Position numbers and translations under genes: made by a program. From Corynebacterium zhongnanshanii (GTDB lineage: Bacteria; Actinomycetota; Actinomycetes; Mycobacteriales; Mycobacteriaceae), in the NCBI RefSeq assembly GCF_014490575.1, contig NZ_CP061033.1, forward strand, positions 744,001-808,000: a stretch of DNA of 64,000 nt, in the 5' to 3' direction. Within the stretch, counting starts at the first letter, position 1; each line of letters begins with the position of its first letter. The notes beneath the pieces were generated by a model, which saw nothing but the letters and a program-made list of their open reading frames with translations, was not told the origin of the DNA and searched no databases. Positions 8,204 through 16,811 of the stretch are shown one piece after another.

Positions 8204-8596
8204 ATGGCTCTTTCTGAGCAAGAACAGCGCATGCTCGCGGAGATCGAGAAAGCGCTCATTGCTGAAGATCCACGGCTTGCTCGACAGGCAACCAAAGCTC
8301 ACAACGAGTCCAGCTTTAACTTCAGTATTCAATCCATCGCCCTCATGATGCTGGGGCTGCTCGGCCTGATCGGCGGCATTGCCTTGGCGCAGAACTCCCT
8401 CTGGTTCGTCTCTATTAGCATTCTTGGCTTCCTGATCATGTTCGCAGGAGGACTGCTGGCATTCGGACGCTCATCGACCTCTTCCAAGAAAAAGGCCTCC
8501 GCACCACAAGCAAAGTTGAACCTCTCTGCCTCGGGCAAGAAAGGTGGCTTCGGAGACAAGATGGAAGATAGCTTCCGCCGCCGCTTCGACAAGTAA
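8204..8596 (+). CDS. DUF3040 family small membrane protein
   Basis: A 130-residue protein. It begins with the characteristic MALSEQEQRMLAEIEKALIAEDP of DUF3040 (first 20 residues diagnostic), has two hydrophobic segments at about 46-62 and 66-86, then a Lys/Ser-rich cytoplasmic tail ending in FRRRFDK. Function unknown; the family commonly lies just upstream of mraZ in actinobacteria (Rv2169c position). AAAGGAGG lies 6 bases before the ATG. A strong intrinsic terminator follows directly. Confidence 0.88.
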   Translation: MALSEQEQRMLAEIEKALIAEDPRLARQATKAHNESSFNFSIQSIALMMLGLLGLIGGIALAQNSLWFVSISILGFLIMFAGGLLAFGRSSTSSKKKASAPQAKLNLSASGKKGGFGDKMEDSFRRRFDK

Positions 8597-8623
8597 CGCC
8601 GAACTCTAGAACGGTACCCACAG

Positions 8624-8654
8624 AAACCTCCCGGTCTTTACCGGGAGGTTTTTT
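8624..8654 (+). terminator. Intrinsic terminator after the DUF3040 gene
   Basis: A perfect 11-bp stem (AACCTCCCGGT at 8625-8635 with its complement at 8640-8650) with a 4-base loop, followed by a T-run to 8654. It isolates the DUF3040 transcript from the mraZ promoter region. Confidence 0.92.
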
Positions 8655-8762
8655 GCTGCGCGCTGTTGCGTTCCGTACGGGGTGTCACTGTGTGCCGCGC
8701 CGGGTGAATGTGGGCTCGCCGTGTCGCCGGAGGCAGTAGACGTGACCTAGGTGTGGCGCCAG

Positions 8763-8800
8763 CCCCACAAGCTAGGAAAAATCCCCCACTTTCCCCCACG
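8763..8800 (-). promoter_or_regulatory. Upstream cluster of MraZ-type boxes (minus orientation)
   Basis: Three GTGGGG boxes on the minus strand, read as CCCCAC at 8763-8768, 8784-8789 and 8794-8799. The spacings of 21 and 10 bases keep all three on the same face of the helix. The box matches the GTGG core that MraZ proteins bind as direct repeats. It lies about 100 bases upstream of the plus-strand cluster and in the opposite orientation. Confidence 0.45.
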
Positions 8801-8884
8801 AATTCAATCATGTACTCTTGAGGCAGCTCATGAACATTTTTAGCTTGCGAGCCCTTCTGGAAAAACCTCGAGAAACGCCGCTAC

Positions 8885-8922
8885 ATGGTGGCTTTAGGTG
8901 GACTAGGTGGGGTAAAGTGGGG
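8885..8922 (+). promoter_or_regulatory. MraZ operator: four GTGG repeats before mraZ
   Basis: (G/A)GTGG occurs at 8887-8891, 8897-8901, 8906-8910 and 8916-8920, so the steps are 10, 9 and 10 bases. The last copy reads AAAGTGGGG, the form known from bacterial MraZ operators. The TAAAGT at 8913-8918 inside the last box could be the -10 of the dcw promoter, in which case MraZ binding would block RNA polymerase. The rest of the 430-base gap (8597-9026) holds the terminator, the upstream box cluster and a 6-bp hairpin at 8925-8947. Confidence 0.65.
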
Positions 8923-9026
8923 CACGTTGCTGCGGATGGTGGCAACGCAGTGAAAACTTCATAGAGCGAGATGCATTAGTTGTTGGTGTGCTTATCGTCA
9001 CCCGGGCGAGGAAGGGAGAACCCCAC

Positions 9027-9458
9027 GTGTTCTTCGGTACTTTCACGCCCAAGTTGGATGACAAAGGCAGGCTGACGCTTCCGGCGAAGTTCCGCGAAGA
9101 ACTCTCCGACGGGCTCATGGTGGTGAAGGGGCAAGACCGTTCACTGGCTGTGTACCCCAGGGAGCAATTCCTCCGCCGTGCGAAAAAGGCCTCGGCGGCC
9201 TCCCGCACCAATCCGCGTGCTCGAGCCTTCGTGCGCAACTTGGCGGCGAGTGCCGATGAGCAGACCTTGGACTCTCAGGGGAGGATCTCAGTCTCCATTC
9301 CTCATCGGGCTTACGCCGGGTTGGAAAAGGACTGCGTGGTCATCGGCAACGTGGACTTCGTTGAAATCTGGGATAGCAACGCCTGGGCTGAGTACAGCGA
9401 GGCCCATGAAGAGGATTTCTCCGCAGGAGATGACGAATCCTTTGCCGAGTTCCTCTAA
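9027..9458 (+). CDS. mraZ: Transcriptional regulator MraZ
   Basis: A 143-residue protein with two AbrB-like MraZ half-domains, each with the D-x-x-G-R signature (DDKGR in the first, DSQGR in the second). MraZ oligomerises as a ring and binds GTGG direct repeats at its own promoter to control the division and cell-wall cluster. The GTG at 9027 gives the standard [15 protein letters not shown] start and has GAAGGGAG about 8 bases upstream; the longer frame from 8988 adds a non-conserved leader. First gene of the dcw cluster, preceded by two candidate operator clusters. Confidence 0.95.
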   Translation: MFFGTFTPKLDDKGRLTLPAKFREELSDGLMVVKGQDRSLAVYPREQFLRRAKKASAASRTNPRARAFVRNLAASADEQTLDSQGRISVSIPHRAYAGLEKDCVVIGNVDFVEIWDSNAWAEYSEAHEEDFSAGDDESFAEFL

Positions 9459-9572
9459 ATGCAGCTCGAAGAGTGTGCTCAGGCCCTCACCCGCATGGAC
9501 GACGTGACGCTTGGTTTTCTTCCCCAATATCAAGCCCACACCCAGGCTGGTGAGGCCCTGTCCACACTCTGA
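9459..9572 (+). CDS. Possible small ORF (37 aa) between mraZ and rsmH
   Basis: An ATG directly abutting the mraZ stop opens a 37-codon frame starting MQLEECAQALTRMDDV and ending at TGA 9570-9572. It could be translated by reinitiation after mraZ; there is no Shine-Dalgarno of its own. Almost the whole ORF lies inside a long hairpin, so ribosome passage would open that structure. No family recognised; it may be non-coding. Confidence 0.25.
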   Translation: MQLEECAQALTRMDDVTLGFLPQYQAHTQAGEALSTL

Positions 9573-9574
9573 GC
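9464..9574 (+). other. Long hairpin in the mraZ-rsmH spacer
   Basis: Arm 9471-9491 pairs with 9549-9569 at 18 of 21 positions (starting GAGTGTG and closing with CACACTC), and GCTC 9464-9467 can extend the stem with GAGC 9571-9574. An inner GCTTG/CAAGC stem at 9509-9513 and 9531-9535 is possible. No T-run follows, so it is not an intrinsic terminator; it could be a processing or stability element in the mraZ mRNA. Confidence 0.5.
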
Positions 9575-9665
9575 ACTCTCGCTTACAGAAAAGTAACTCA
9601 CTCGTAGTACACCGCCTCCGCTCATCCCGCCCATCGGAGACCAGTGCAGAAAGGAGGGCAACGCC

Positions 9666-10718
9666 ATGGCCCCACAGCGCCAAGACCCGCACCACGGGCA
9701 TGTTCCCGTGATGCGCGATCGCATGGTCGAGCTGGTGGGCCACGGTGTGCGCGCAGCGTCTGCTCCAGAATCCCCCGTCATTATCGACGGCACCCTCGGA
9801 TCCGGCGGTCACTCTGAAGCATTCCTGACAGCGTTTCCTGACGCGATCGTGGTGGGCTTGGACCGAGATCCACACGCCCTGGCGGAAGCGAGGGAACGCC
9901 TCGAGCCTTTTGGCGACAGGTTCTGCAGCTACCACACACGCTTCGACAACGTCAGCGAAGCGTTGCATGGGCTCGTGGACGCGGGGCAACTGAGTGAGCA
10001 GGTACTACACACCGGAGTCTCCGGCTTCCTCTACGACCTCGGAGTGTCCTCCATGCAGTTGGACCAGGCTCCCCGTGGGTTTTCCTACAGCGTGGATTCC
10101 CCTCTGGACATGCGCATGGACCCGCAGATCAGCCTGACCGCAGCGGAGATTCTGAACACCTACTCCCATGGCGATCTGGCTCGCATCCTCAAAACCTACG
10201 GTGATGAGAGGTTCGCCGGGAAGATCGCCTCTGCGGTCCTGCGCGAACGGGAGAAGGAACCCTTCACCCATTCGGGCCGGCTCGTCGAGCTGCTCTATGC
10301 CACCATTCCCGCCGCATCCCGACGCAGCGGGGGACACCCCGCCAAGCGCACATTTCAGGCGCTGCGCATCGAAGTGAACGCGGAGCTGGAAGCCATCGAA
10401 CACGCCATCCCCAACGCCACCGGGTGGTTGCACACCGGCGGCGTGGGCGTGTTCATGAGTTACCAATCGCTCGAGGACAAGCTGGTCAAAAAGGGACTCA
10501 AGGATCTCACTACCTCGCGATCTCCTGCAGGCCTTCCCATGGAGCTTCCAGGAACTGAGGCGCCGTTCGAGTTCCTCACCCGAGGGGCCGAAAAAGCCTC
10601 CGAGGAGGAAATCGTCCGGAACTCTCGTGCCGCCCCGGTACGCGTGCGCGCCGTGAGGCGCATCAGCGACGGAGGGCACACAACATTTCCCATCGACGAC
10701 AGCAACGCACACACGTAA
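9666..10718 (+). CDS. rsmH: 16S rRNA m4C1402 methyltransferase RsmH (MraW)
   Basis: A 350-residue SAM-dependent methyltransferase that N4-methylates C1402 in the 16S rRNA decoding centre. Landmarks: HVPVM near the N-terminus, the SAM-binding [29 protein letters not shown] with DSPLDMRMD, the [15 protein letters not shown] segment, and a C-terminal [22 protein letters not shown] at 9649-9658 sets the ATG. It lies 207 bases after mraZ; the spacer contains the hairpin and small ORF described separately. Confidence 0.96.
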   Translation: MAPQRQDPHHGHVPVMRDRMVELVGHGVRAASAPESPVIIDGTLGSGGHSEAFLTAFPDAIVVGLDRDPHALAEARERLEPFGDRFCSYHTRFDNVSEALHGLVDAGQLSEQVLHTGVSGFLYDLGVSSMQLDQAPRGFSYSVDSPLDMRMDPQISLTAAEILNTYSHGDLARILKTYGDERFAGKIASAVLREREKEPFTHSGRLVELLYATIPAASRRSGGHPAKRTFQALRIEVNAELEAIEHAIPNATGWLHTGGVGVFMSYQSLEDKLVKKGLKDLTTSRSPAGLPMELPGTEAPFEFLTRGAEKASEEEIVRNSRAAPVRVRAVRRISDGGHTTFPIDDSNAHT

Positions 10719-10751
10719 ACCACTACAACAACACACCGTGAGGACTACACT

Positions 10752-11624
10752 ATGGCAGCAACTGTGACCCCAGAAGCAACCCGCAGGGGCGCTGCAGAGA
10801 CCACCGGCCGACCGCTGCGCCGCTCTGTTGACCGCGCCGCCTACGACCGTCCTACTGCCCGGAGCGTACGGACTCACACAACGCATGCGGACACTCGTAT
10901 CGATTCCCCTAGGCGCACCGGCACCTCGAGGAACGCCGAAGCGCTGAGGCGCCCCACGCGCACTCGCTCTAGCCGTCTGGGCTCCCGCCAGCAGGTATCC
11001 GTCCGTGGCCGGCGTGTCACGGCGGTGAAGGACAACTCGCGTCTGGTGAAGCTTGTGGCGCTTCCTGTGCTGGCGTTCGTGCTTGGCATCGGTGTGGTGA
11101 TGTGGATCTCCGGTCTGGCGACTGCCCAGTCCTTCCAATTGTCCGCCGCTCAGAAGCACTCGACCACACTGGCCAACGAAATTGAAAGCCTGGAGCGTGA
11201 CGCAGAAGTGGCCAAGTCCGGCGCCACGATCGCGAAGGAAGCAGCGAAGCTGGGAATGGTCGCACCCGACCAAGCCGGTGTGATCGACGCCCAGGGTGCA
11301 GAGGCTGCGACGGTCCGCGAGCCCGGCGTCGGAAAGGATAAGGAGATTACGGACGTCAACAGCGACGCACGTCCTCGCGGCGCCACCTCCAACCCCGATA
11401 AGACGGCGAACGTGGAGGGACTGGCTCCGCAGGAAGCTGTGGTTGCCGGCGTGGGCGCTCACATCGCCTCCAACACGGGCGGACTGCCCTACGACAACCG
11501 CACGGCACCGCGCGGCCCAGAGGCAGCCAACCCTGCACCACCTGCACCGGCTCCAGCTCCTGCCGCACCCGCCCCAGCTGCGGGTCACCCAGCCCCACCT
11601 GCTCCCGCCGCGCCACCAGCGTAA
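10752..11624 (+). CDS. ftsL: FtsL-like septum protein with Pro/Ala-rich tail
   Basis: A 290-residue bitopic protein at the FtsL position between rsmH and ftsI. A long basic, Arg/Thr-rich cytoplasmic N-terminus (about 100 residues) precedes one membrane segment at about 102-122. A short coiled-coil follows (SAAQKHSTTLANEIESLERD, then AKSGATIAKEAAKLGMV), which is the FtsL-like part expected to pair with FtsB/FtsQ homologues. The last about 90 residues are low complexity, rich in Pro and Ala. It corresponds to mycobacterial Rv2164c. Identity as FtsL is based on position, topology and coiled coil rather than on strong sequence signature. Confidence 0.75.
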   Translation: MAATVTPEATRRGAAETTGRPLRRSVDRAAYDRPTARSVRTHTTHADTRIDSPRRTGTSRNAEALRRPTRTRSSRLGSRQQVSVRGRRVTAVKDNSRLVKLVALPVLAFVLGIGVVMWISGLATAQSFQLSAAQKHSTTLANEIESLERDAEVAKSGATIAKEAAKLGMVAPDQAGVIDAQGAEAATVREPGVGKDKEITDVNSDARPRGATSNPDKTANVEGLAPQEAVVAGVGAHIASNTGGLPYDNRTAPRGPEAANPAPPAPAPAPAAPAPAAGHPAPPAPAAPPA

Positions 11625-11649
11625 AGGCCACCACGAGCAGAAATAGGAC

Positions 11650-11674
11650 ACGCCGGGTGCAAATGACCCGGCGT
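11650..11674 (+). other. Hairpin between ftsL-like gene and ftsI
   Basis: A perfect 9-bp stem, ACGCCGGGT (11650-11658) with ACCCGGCGT (11666-11674), and a 7-base loop. No T-run follows, so at most a weak attenuator or a processing site inside the operon. GACAAT a little downstream could serve as an internal -10. Confidence 0.5.
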
Positions 11675-11725
11675 CCTGCGTTAAAACAGGGGACAATACG
11701 AACGTGAAAAAGGAGGCTGGAAGCG

Positions 11726-13624
11726 TTGAGCTCTGAGTCAGGCGATCGCCGAAGGACGCATCCCCGCGCCGTTGAAGGCAACTCGTGGAATATTCTGGAC
11801 ACGTCCGGAGCCCGCTTCAACCAACGCGTTCAGTTCGTCATCGGTGTGATCCTGATTCTGCTCGTCGCGATGATCCTGCGCCTCATGTGGGTGCAGCTGA
11901 TCCAGGGGCCTCAACTGTCGATCCAGGCGCAATCCCAGCGCACTGCCATCATCACTGACCCTGCGCACCGCGGGAAGATCATCGACCGCAATGGTCAGGT
12001 CATGGCCTACACGATGGAGGCGCGCTCCCTGTCGGTGAACCCCACGCGGCTGGAGGAGTACATCGCGGAACGCCACCGGCTGTACCCGGATGACGTTCCA
12101 GAGCCGCAGCAGCGCATCAAAGATATCGCCAAGACTCTGCCGAAGATGATTCACGACGAAGGTGACGACATCAAGGAAGAGGACTTGCTGAAGAAGCTGA
12201 CCTCCGACAACACCTACGAGGTTCTGGTGCGTAACGTCGATCCGGATGTGGCTCAAAAGGTCGCGGAAGAGTTCCCGGAGATTACCTCCGAGCGTCAGGA
12301 TTTGCGCCAGTACCCCAATGGTGCGGTGGGGGCGAACGTGATTGGCAAGATTTCTACGGATAATCAGGGCCAATTTGGTTTGGAATTGTCGCAGGATTCC
12401 CGACTGCAGGGTATTAACGGCTCCCGCACCGTGGATGTTGCCGGTGATGGATACTTGATTCCTGGATCCACCCGCGATCAGCAGCCCGCCGTGGATGGGG
12501 ACCAGTACCAACTGACGTTGGACATGAACGTCCAGACCTATGTGCAGCAGCAGCTGCAAACCGCGCGGGAGAAGTCGGGCGCCAAGTCCGCCTCCGCAGT
12601 GGTGATGGATGTGAAGACCGGCGAGATTATCGCCATGGGGTCCTCGGACTCCGTCGACCCGAACGGTGACATCAAAAAGCAGCTGGACAAGGGCAAGGTC
12701 TTTGGCGACCGCACCACCGCGGATTCTTTCGAGCCGGGCTCGGTGGCGAAGATCATGACAGCCGCCGCCTCCTTGGAAGAGGGCAAGACCACCCCGGATG
12801 AGGTGCTGCAGGTTCCGGGCTCCATCGACATGGCCGGCGTGACGGTCAAAGACGCGTGGGAGCACGGCACCACCGGCTTCACCACCACGGGTGTGTTCGG
12901 TAAGTCCTCCAATGTGGGTACGTTGATGCTGGCCGATCGCGTGGGTGAGGACAAGATGTACGACTACTTCCGGAAATTCGGCATCGGACAGGCCGTGGAT
13001 CTGGGTCTTCCTTATGAGACCTCAGGCTATATGCCGGAGCTGTCCCAATGGTCCGGCGGAACCTTCGCCAACCTGCCGATCGGCCAGGGCATGTCCATGA
13101 ACCTGGTGCAGATGACCTCCATTTACCAGGCCATGGCCAATGGTGGTGTGCGCGTGGAGCCGACCCTGATTGAGAAGATCAATTCCGCGGACGGTTCGGA
13201 CGTGCCGGTGGATGAGTCGAAGAAGACCCGGGTGGTGTCCGAAAAGACGGCCAAGACCGTGGTGGATATGTTCCGCGCCATCACCCAGTCCGACCCGGCG
13301 GGCGTACAACAGGGTAGCGGTGCTCCCGCTCAGATTGAGGGCTACCAAGTTTCCGGAAAGACCGGTACGGCGCAGCAAATTGATCCTGAGACGGGCGCGT
13401 ATTCGATGTCTAAGTATTGGATCAATTTCGCAGGTATTGCCCCGGCCGATGATCCGCGATTCGTGATCGGTATTTCCCTGGATAATCCGCAGCGAGGAAC
13501 CGATGGCGGCGCCGGCGGATCCGCGGCCCCGCTGTTCCATGTGCTGGGAACGTGGCTGCTGAACTACTACAACGTGCCACTGTCTGCAGATCCTGGCCCG
13601 CAGCTGTTGCTGGAGACACCATAG
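11726..13624 (+). CDS. ftsI: Septal class B penicillin-binding protein FtsI (PBP3/PbpB)
   Basis: A 632-residue class B PBP, the transpeptidase that cross-links septal peptidoglycan with FtsW. One membrane anchor at about 36-55, a PBP-dimer domain at about 70-230 starting with HRGKIIDRNG, then the transpeptidase domain. Catalytic motifs: SxxK with nucleophile S339 and K342, SSN at 394-396 and KTG at 545-547. The start is a TTG with AAGGAGG about 11 bases upstream. It sits 102 bases after the ftsL-like gene and 82 before murE. The C-terminus lacks obvious PASTA domains. Confidence 0.95.
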   Translation: MSSESGDRRRTHPRAVEGNSWNILDTSGARFNQRVQFVIGVILILLVAMILRLMWVQLIQGPQLSIQAQSQRTAIITDPAHRGKIIDRNGQVMAYTMEARSLSVNPTRLEEYIAERHRLYPDDVPEPQQRIKDIAKTLPKMIHDEGDDIKEEDLLKKLTSDNTYEVLVRNVDPDVAQKVAEEFPEITSERQDLRQYPNGAVGANVIGKISTDNQGQFGLELSQDSRLQGINGSRTVDVAGDGYLIPGSTRDQQPAVDGDQYQLTLDMNVQTYVQQQLQTAREKSGAKSASAVVMDVKTGEIIAMGSSDSVDPNGDIKKQLDKGKVFGDRTTADSFEPGSVAKIMTAAASLEEGKTTPDEVLQVPGSIDMAGVTVKDAWEHGTTGFTTTGVFGKSSNVGTLMLADRVGEDKMYDYFRKFGIGQAVDLGLPYETSGYMPELSQWSGGTFANLPIGQGMSMNLVQMTSIYQAMANGGVRVEPTLIEKINSADGSDVPVDESKKTRVVSEKTAKTVVDMFRAITQSDPAGVQQGSGAPAQIEGYQVSGKTGTAQQIDPETGAYSMSKYWINFAGIAPADDPRFVIGISLDNPQRGTDGGAGGSAAPLFHVLGTWLLNYYNVPLSADPGPQLLLETP

Positions 13625-13705
13625 TAGGGGCGGCAGATTAGAATAATGAGCACAGGCAACCAAGAAGACAATCGACCAACACTGAAGGTATAAGGAGGAG
13701 TTCCC

Positions 13706-15298
13706 ATGGCCATCCCTCAAGGAACCCCAACCAGCTTGGCGGACATCGCGAGCCTCACCGGCGGACACGTGGCACCAGAGCATGCCGACGTGACGGTGAC
13801 CTCCGCCGCCATCGGCTCGTCCGATGTTCAGCCTGGTGGATTGTTTTTCGCCGTTCCGGGGACGCGCGTGCATGGCGCGACCTATGCCGCGTCCAGCTCT
13901 GCCGCCGCAGTGGTGACGGACGCCGCGGGGCAGTCCATTCTGGACGAGCAGGCCCCTGATCTACCGCGCGTGATTGTCGAGGATGTGCGCAGTTGCATGG
14001 GGGATGTGGCCGCGGAGATCTACGATCACCCATCCCGTGAGCTGACGATCATCGGCATCACGGGCACCTCGGGTAAGACCACCACCAGTTACTTGATCGA
14101 GCGCGCCCTGATGACCGAGTTCCACGTGGGCCTGATCGGCACCACGGGTACCCGGATCAACGGCAACCCCGTGCCCACGAAGCTCACCACCCCGGAGGCG
14201 CCGACGATGCAGGCGCTGCTCGCCCGGATGCGCGACGAGGGGGTGACCCACGTGGTGATGGAGGTGTCCTCCCACGCCCTGGAGTTGGGTCGCGTGAAGG
14301 GCATCGGCTTCGACGTCGCCGCTTTTACGAACTTGAGCCAGGATCACCTGGATTTCCATCCCACAATGGACGCATACTTCCGTGCGAAGACGTTGCTGTT
14401 TACCCGCGTTCAAGATGGGACGACGCCCCGCGCCGTGATCTGTGTGGACGATTCCTGGGGGGAGCAGATGGCGGGGGTCGCCGCCCAAGCTGGGTGTGAT
14501 GTGACCCTGATTTCCACTGCGGCTGAGGGCGAGGCAGCTCGCTCCGCCGCCGATTTCTACAGCGGTGGTGACAGCTGGTCGCTGCGTTCGGTGTCGGTCG
14601 CCCTGACGGGACGCCAGGACGTGAGCGTGGATGTCGGGGGAGAGGTCCTGGACTACAGCATCAGCCTGGCCGGGAACTTCAATGTTGCCAATAGCGTGCT
14701 GGCTATTGCGTGTGCCACGGCGGCGGGCCTGGCGCCCGCCACCGCGGCACAGGCGCTGAAGACCGTGCAGGTTCCCGGCAGGATGCAGGCCGTGGATGCC
14801 GGTCAGGACTTCCTGGCGATGGTGGATTACGCCCACAAGCCCGGTGCAGTTGCTGCCGTGGTGAACACCTTGGCGGATTATCTACCCCAGTCACACGGAC
14901 GCATCGGTGTGGTGCTCGGCGCCGGCGGCAATAGGGATCACGACAAGCGGCCAAAGATGGGCTACGAAGCTGCGCGCATCGCCCACGCTGTCTTCGTCAC
15001 CGATGACAACCCACGCGACGAGGATCCTGCGATGATTCGCGCCGCAGTGGAGGAGGGCGCGCGCGATGCCGTGGCCGCCAGTGGCCGGGAGGTGACCGTG
15101 CGGAACATCGCCGACCGTAGGGAGGCCATACGGGAGGCGGTCGCCTGGGCTCAGCCGGGTGATGCCGTTGTCATTGCCGGTAAGGGGCATGAGACTGGTC
15201 AGGAGATCGCCGGCGTCGTTTATGAATTTAATGACGTGGCCGAACTCACCGCGGCGCTGGAACAACGACAAGATATTAAGGGACACAACGCGAAATGA
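13706..15298 (+). CDS. murE: UDP-MurNAc-L-Ala-D-Glu:meso-DAP ligase MurE
   Basis: A 530-residue Mur ligase that adds the third residue of the stem peptide. The ATP loop is GITGTSGKTTTSYL at about 115-128, and the DNPRDEDP motif in the C-terminal domain is the one that selects meso-diaminopimelate, as expected for corynebacteria. AAGGAGG lies 9 bases before the ATG. A TAGAAT at 13639-13644 in the spacer could be an internal -10, giving murE its own promoter (weak evidence). The stop overlaps the murF start by 4 bases. Confidence 0.96.
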   Translation: MAIPQGTPTSLADIASLTGGHVAPEHADVTVTSAAIGSSDVQPGGLFFAVPGTRVHGATYAASSSAAAVVTDAAGQSILDEQAPDLPRVIVEDVRSCMGDVAAEIYDHPSRELTIIGITGTSGKTTTSYLIERALMTEFHVGLIGTTGTRINGNPVPTKLTTPEAPTMQALLARMRDEGVTHVVMEVSSHALELGRVKGIGFDVAAFTNLSQDHLDFHPTMDAYFRAKTLLFTRVQDGTTPRAVICVDDSWGEQMAGVAAQAGCDVTLISTAAEGEAARSAADFYSGGDSWSLRSVSVALTGRQDVSVDVGGEVLDYSISLAGNFNVANSVLAIACATAAGLAPATAAQALKTVQVPGRMQAVDAGQDFLAMVDYAHKPGAVAAVVNTLADYLPQSHGRIGVVLGAGGNRDHDKRPKMGYEAARIAHAVFVTDDNPRDEDPAMIRAAVEEGARDAVAASGREVTVRNIADRREAIREAVAWAQPGDAVVIAGKGHETGQEIAGVVYEFNDVAELTAALEQRQDIKGHNAK

Positions 15299-16794
15299 TT
15301 GAGCTCACGATCGGCGAGATCGCCGACATCACCGGCGCGTCACCCATCGGTGGCGTGGATCTACAGCAGCCCGTTCAGGGGCCTGTCGAATTCGATTCGC
15401 GCAAGGTGTCCCAGGGAAGCATCTTCATGGCGCTGCCGGGCGCCAGCGTGGACGGCCACGACTTTGTGCCGAAAGCCCTGGAGTCCGGAGCGGCTCTGGC
15501 GCTGGTGGGTCGTGCTGTGGACGCTCCGGCGCTGGTAGCCAAGCCCGTCGCCCTGAGTGACGAGGCATCGAACGCCTCGGCGTTTGAATATGACTCTGAA
15601 GGCCACGGCGCCGCCGTCATTGCTGCGATCGACGCCCTGGCGCGCTACAACACGGACCACTTGAAGGACAAGGGCATGTCCGTGGTGGCGGTTACCGGCT
15701 CTGCGGGCAAGACCTCCACGAAGGATTTTCTGGGGTCGGTTCTGGAGCTGGCCGGCGACATTGTGGCCCCTCCGGGCAGCTTCAACAATGAGATCGGCTT
15801 GCCCTACACCGCGCTGCGGGCCACGGAGTCCACGCGCTTTTTGGTGCTGGAGATGAGCGCCCGCGGGGTGGGGCACATCAAGCATCTGACGCAGGTCACC
15901 CCGCCCAATATCGGCGTGGTGCTGAATGTGGGCACCGCGCACCTGGGTGAGTTCGGCTCGCGCGAGGCGATCGCGCAGGCCAAGGGCGAATTGGTGGAAG
16001 CTCTGCCGGAAACCGGTGTGGCGATCCTCAATGCGGATGATCCGAAGGTGCTGGCCATGCAGGAGCGCACCACGGCTCGCGTGGTGACGTTTTCCGCCGA
16101 GGGACGTACCGACGCCACCTACTACGCCGCGAACGTGGTCCTGGATGACATGACTCGCCCGTCCTTTAGCCTCCACCACCCGGACGGGGTTGTGGACATT
16201 ACGCTGTCCGTGCACGGAGAACACCAGGTCTCCAACGCCCTGGCCGCGATTGCCGTGGGCATGGAAGCCGGGTTGTCCGCCGAGGATGTGGCGCGCGCGG
16301 TGTCCGGGCATACGGCCACGAGCGAGCGTCGGATGGATGTGAAGACGCGCGCACGCGACCGCGTGACCGTGATTAATGACTCCTACAACGCCAACCCGGA
16401 ATCGATGCGCGCTGGGCTGCATGCCTTGGCATTCACCACGTCCCACCGTGACAACGGCCATAGCTGGGCCGTGCTGGGCCAGATGGGTGAGCTGGGCGAT
16501 GAAGCCACGGAAGAGCACGAAGCGTTGGGCCGTGCGGTGGCCGAGTTCGGAATCCAGAACCTGGTTGTGGTGGGCACGGGAGTCAACCAACTGGCTCTGG
16601 CCGAGGCCGCCGATGCCGCTGGTGTGAAGACCACGACCGTTGAAAGCACTGACGCGGCGATCAACTATGTGGACCTCGAAGTGCAGGAAGACGACGTGGT
16701 GTTGGTGAAGGCTAGTTACTCCGATGCCCTGTGGGAAGTCGCGGATGGTTTGCTGATGGGCGAAACCATTATGGACCCTGGAAAAGATAAGTAA
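15295..16794 (+). CDS. murF: UDP-MurNAc-tripeptide D-Ala-D-Ala ligase MurF
   Basis: A 499-residue Mur ligase that adds D-Ala-D-Ala to finish the cytoplasmic UDP-MurNAc-pentapeptide. The N-terminal domain binds substrate ([17 protein letters not shown]), the ATP loop is [14 protein letters not shown], followed by [10 protein letters not shown] and the C-terminal [13 protein letters not shown], all typical of MurF. The ATG overlaps the murE TGA (ATGA), which implies translational coupling. Confidence 0.96.
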   Translation: MIELTIGEIADITGASPIGGVDLQQPVQGPVEFDSRKVSQGSIFMALPGASVDGHDFVPKALESGAALALVGRAVDAPALVAKPVALSDEASNASAFEYDSEGHGAAVIAAIDALARYNTDHLKDKGMSVVAVTGSAGKTSTKDFLGSVLELAGDIVAPPGSFNNEIGLPYTALRATESTRFLVLEMSARGVGHIKHLTQVTPPNIGVVLNVGTAHLGEFGSREAIAQAKGELVEALPETGVAILNADDPKVLAMQERTTARVVTFSAEGRTDATYYAANVVLDDMTRPSFSLHHPDGVVDITLSVHGEHQVSNALAAIAVGMEAGLSAEDVARAVSGHTATSERRMDVKTRARDRVTVINDSYNANPESMRAGLHALAFTTSHRDNGHSWAVLGQMGELGDEATEEHEALGRAVAEFGIQNLVVVGTGVNQLALAEAADAAGVKTTTVESTDAAINYVDLEVQEDDVVLVKASYSDALWEVADGLLMGETIMDPGKDK

Positions 16795-16811
16795 AAGGAC
16801 GTGTAAGAACA

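Noticed and set aside
8925-8947. CGTTGC...GCAACG hairpin between the MraZ boxes and mraZ
   Set aside because: Only 6 bp with an 11-base loop and no T-run; likely chance in GC-rich DNA.
10005-11696. A 563-codon minus-strand frame opposite rsmH and the ftsL-like gene
   Set aside because: Spans two real plus-strand genes and a spacer, no ribosome site, low-complexity Cys/Arg/Trp-rich translation.
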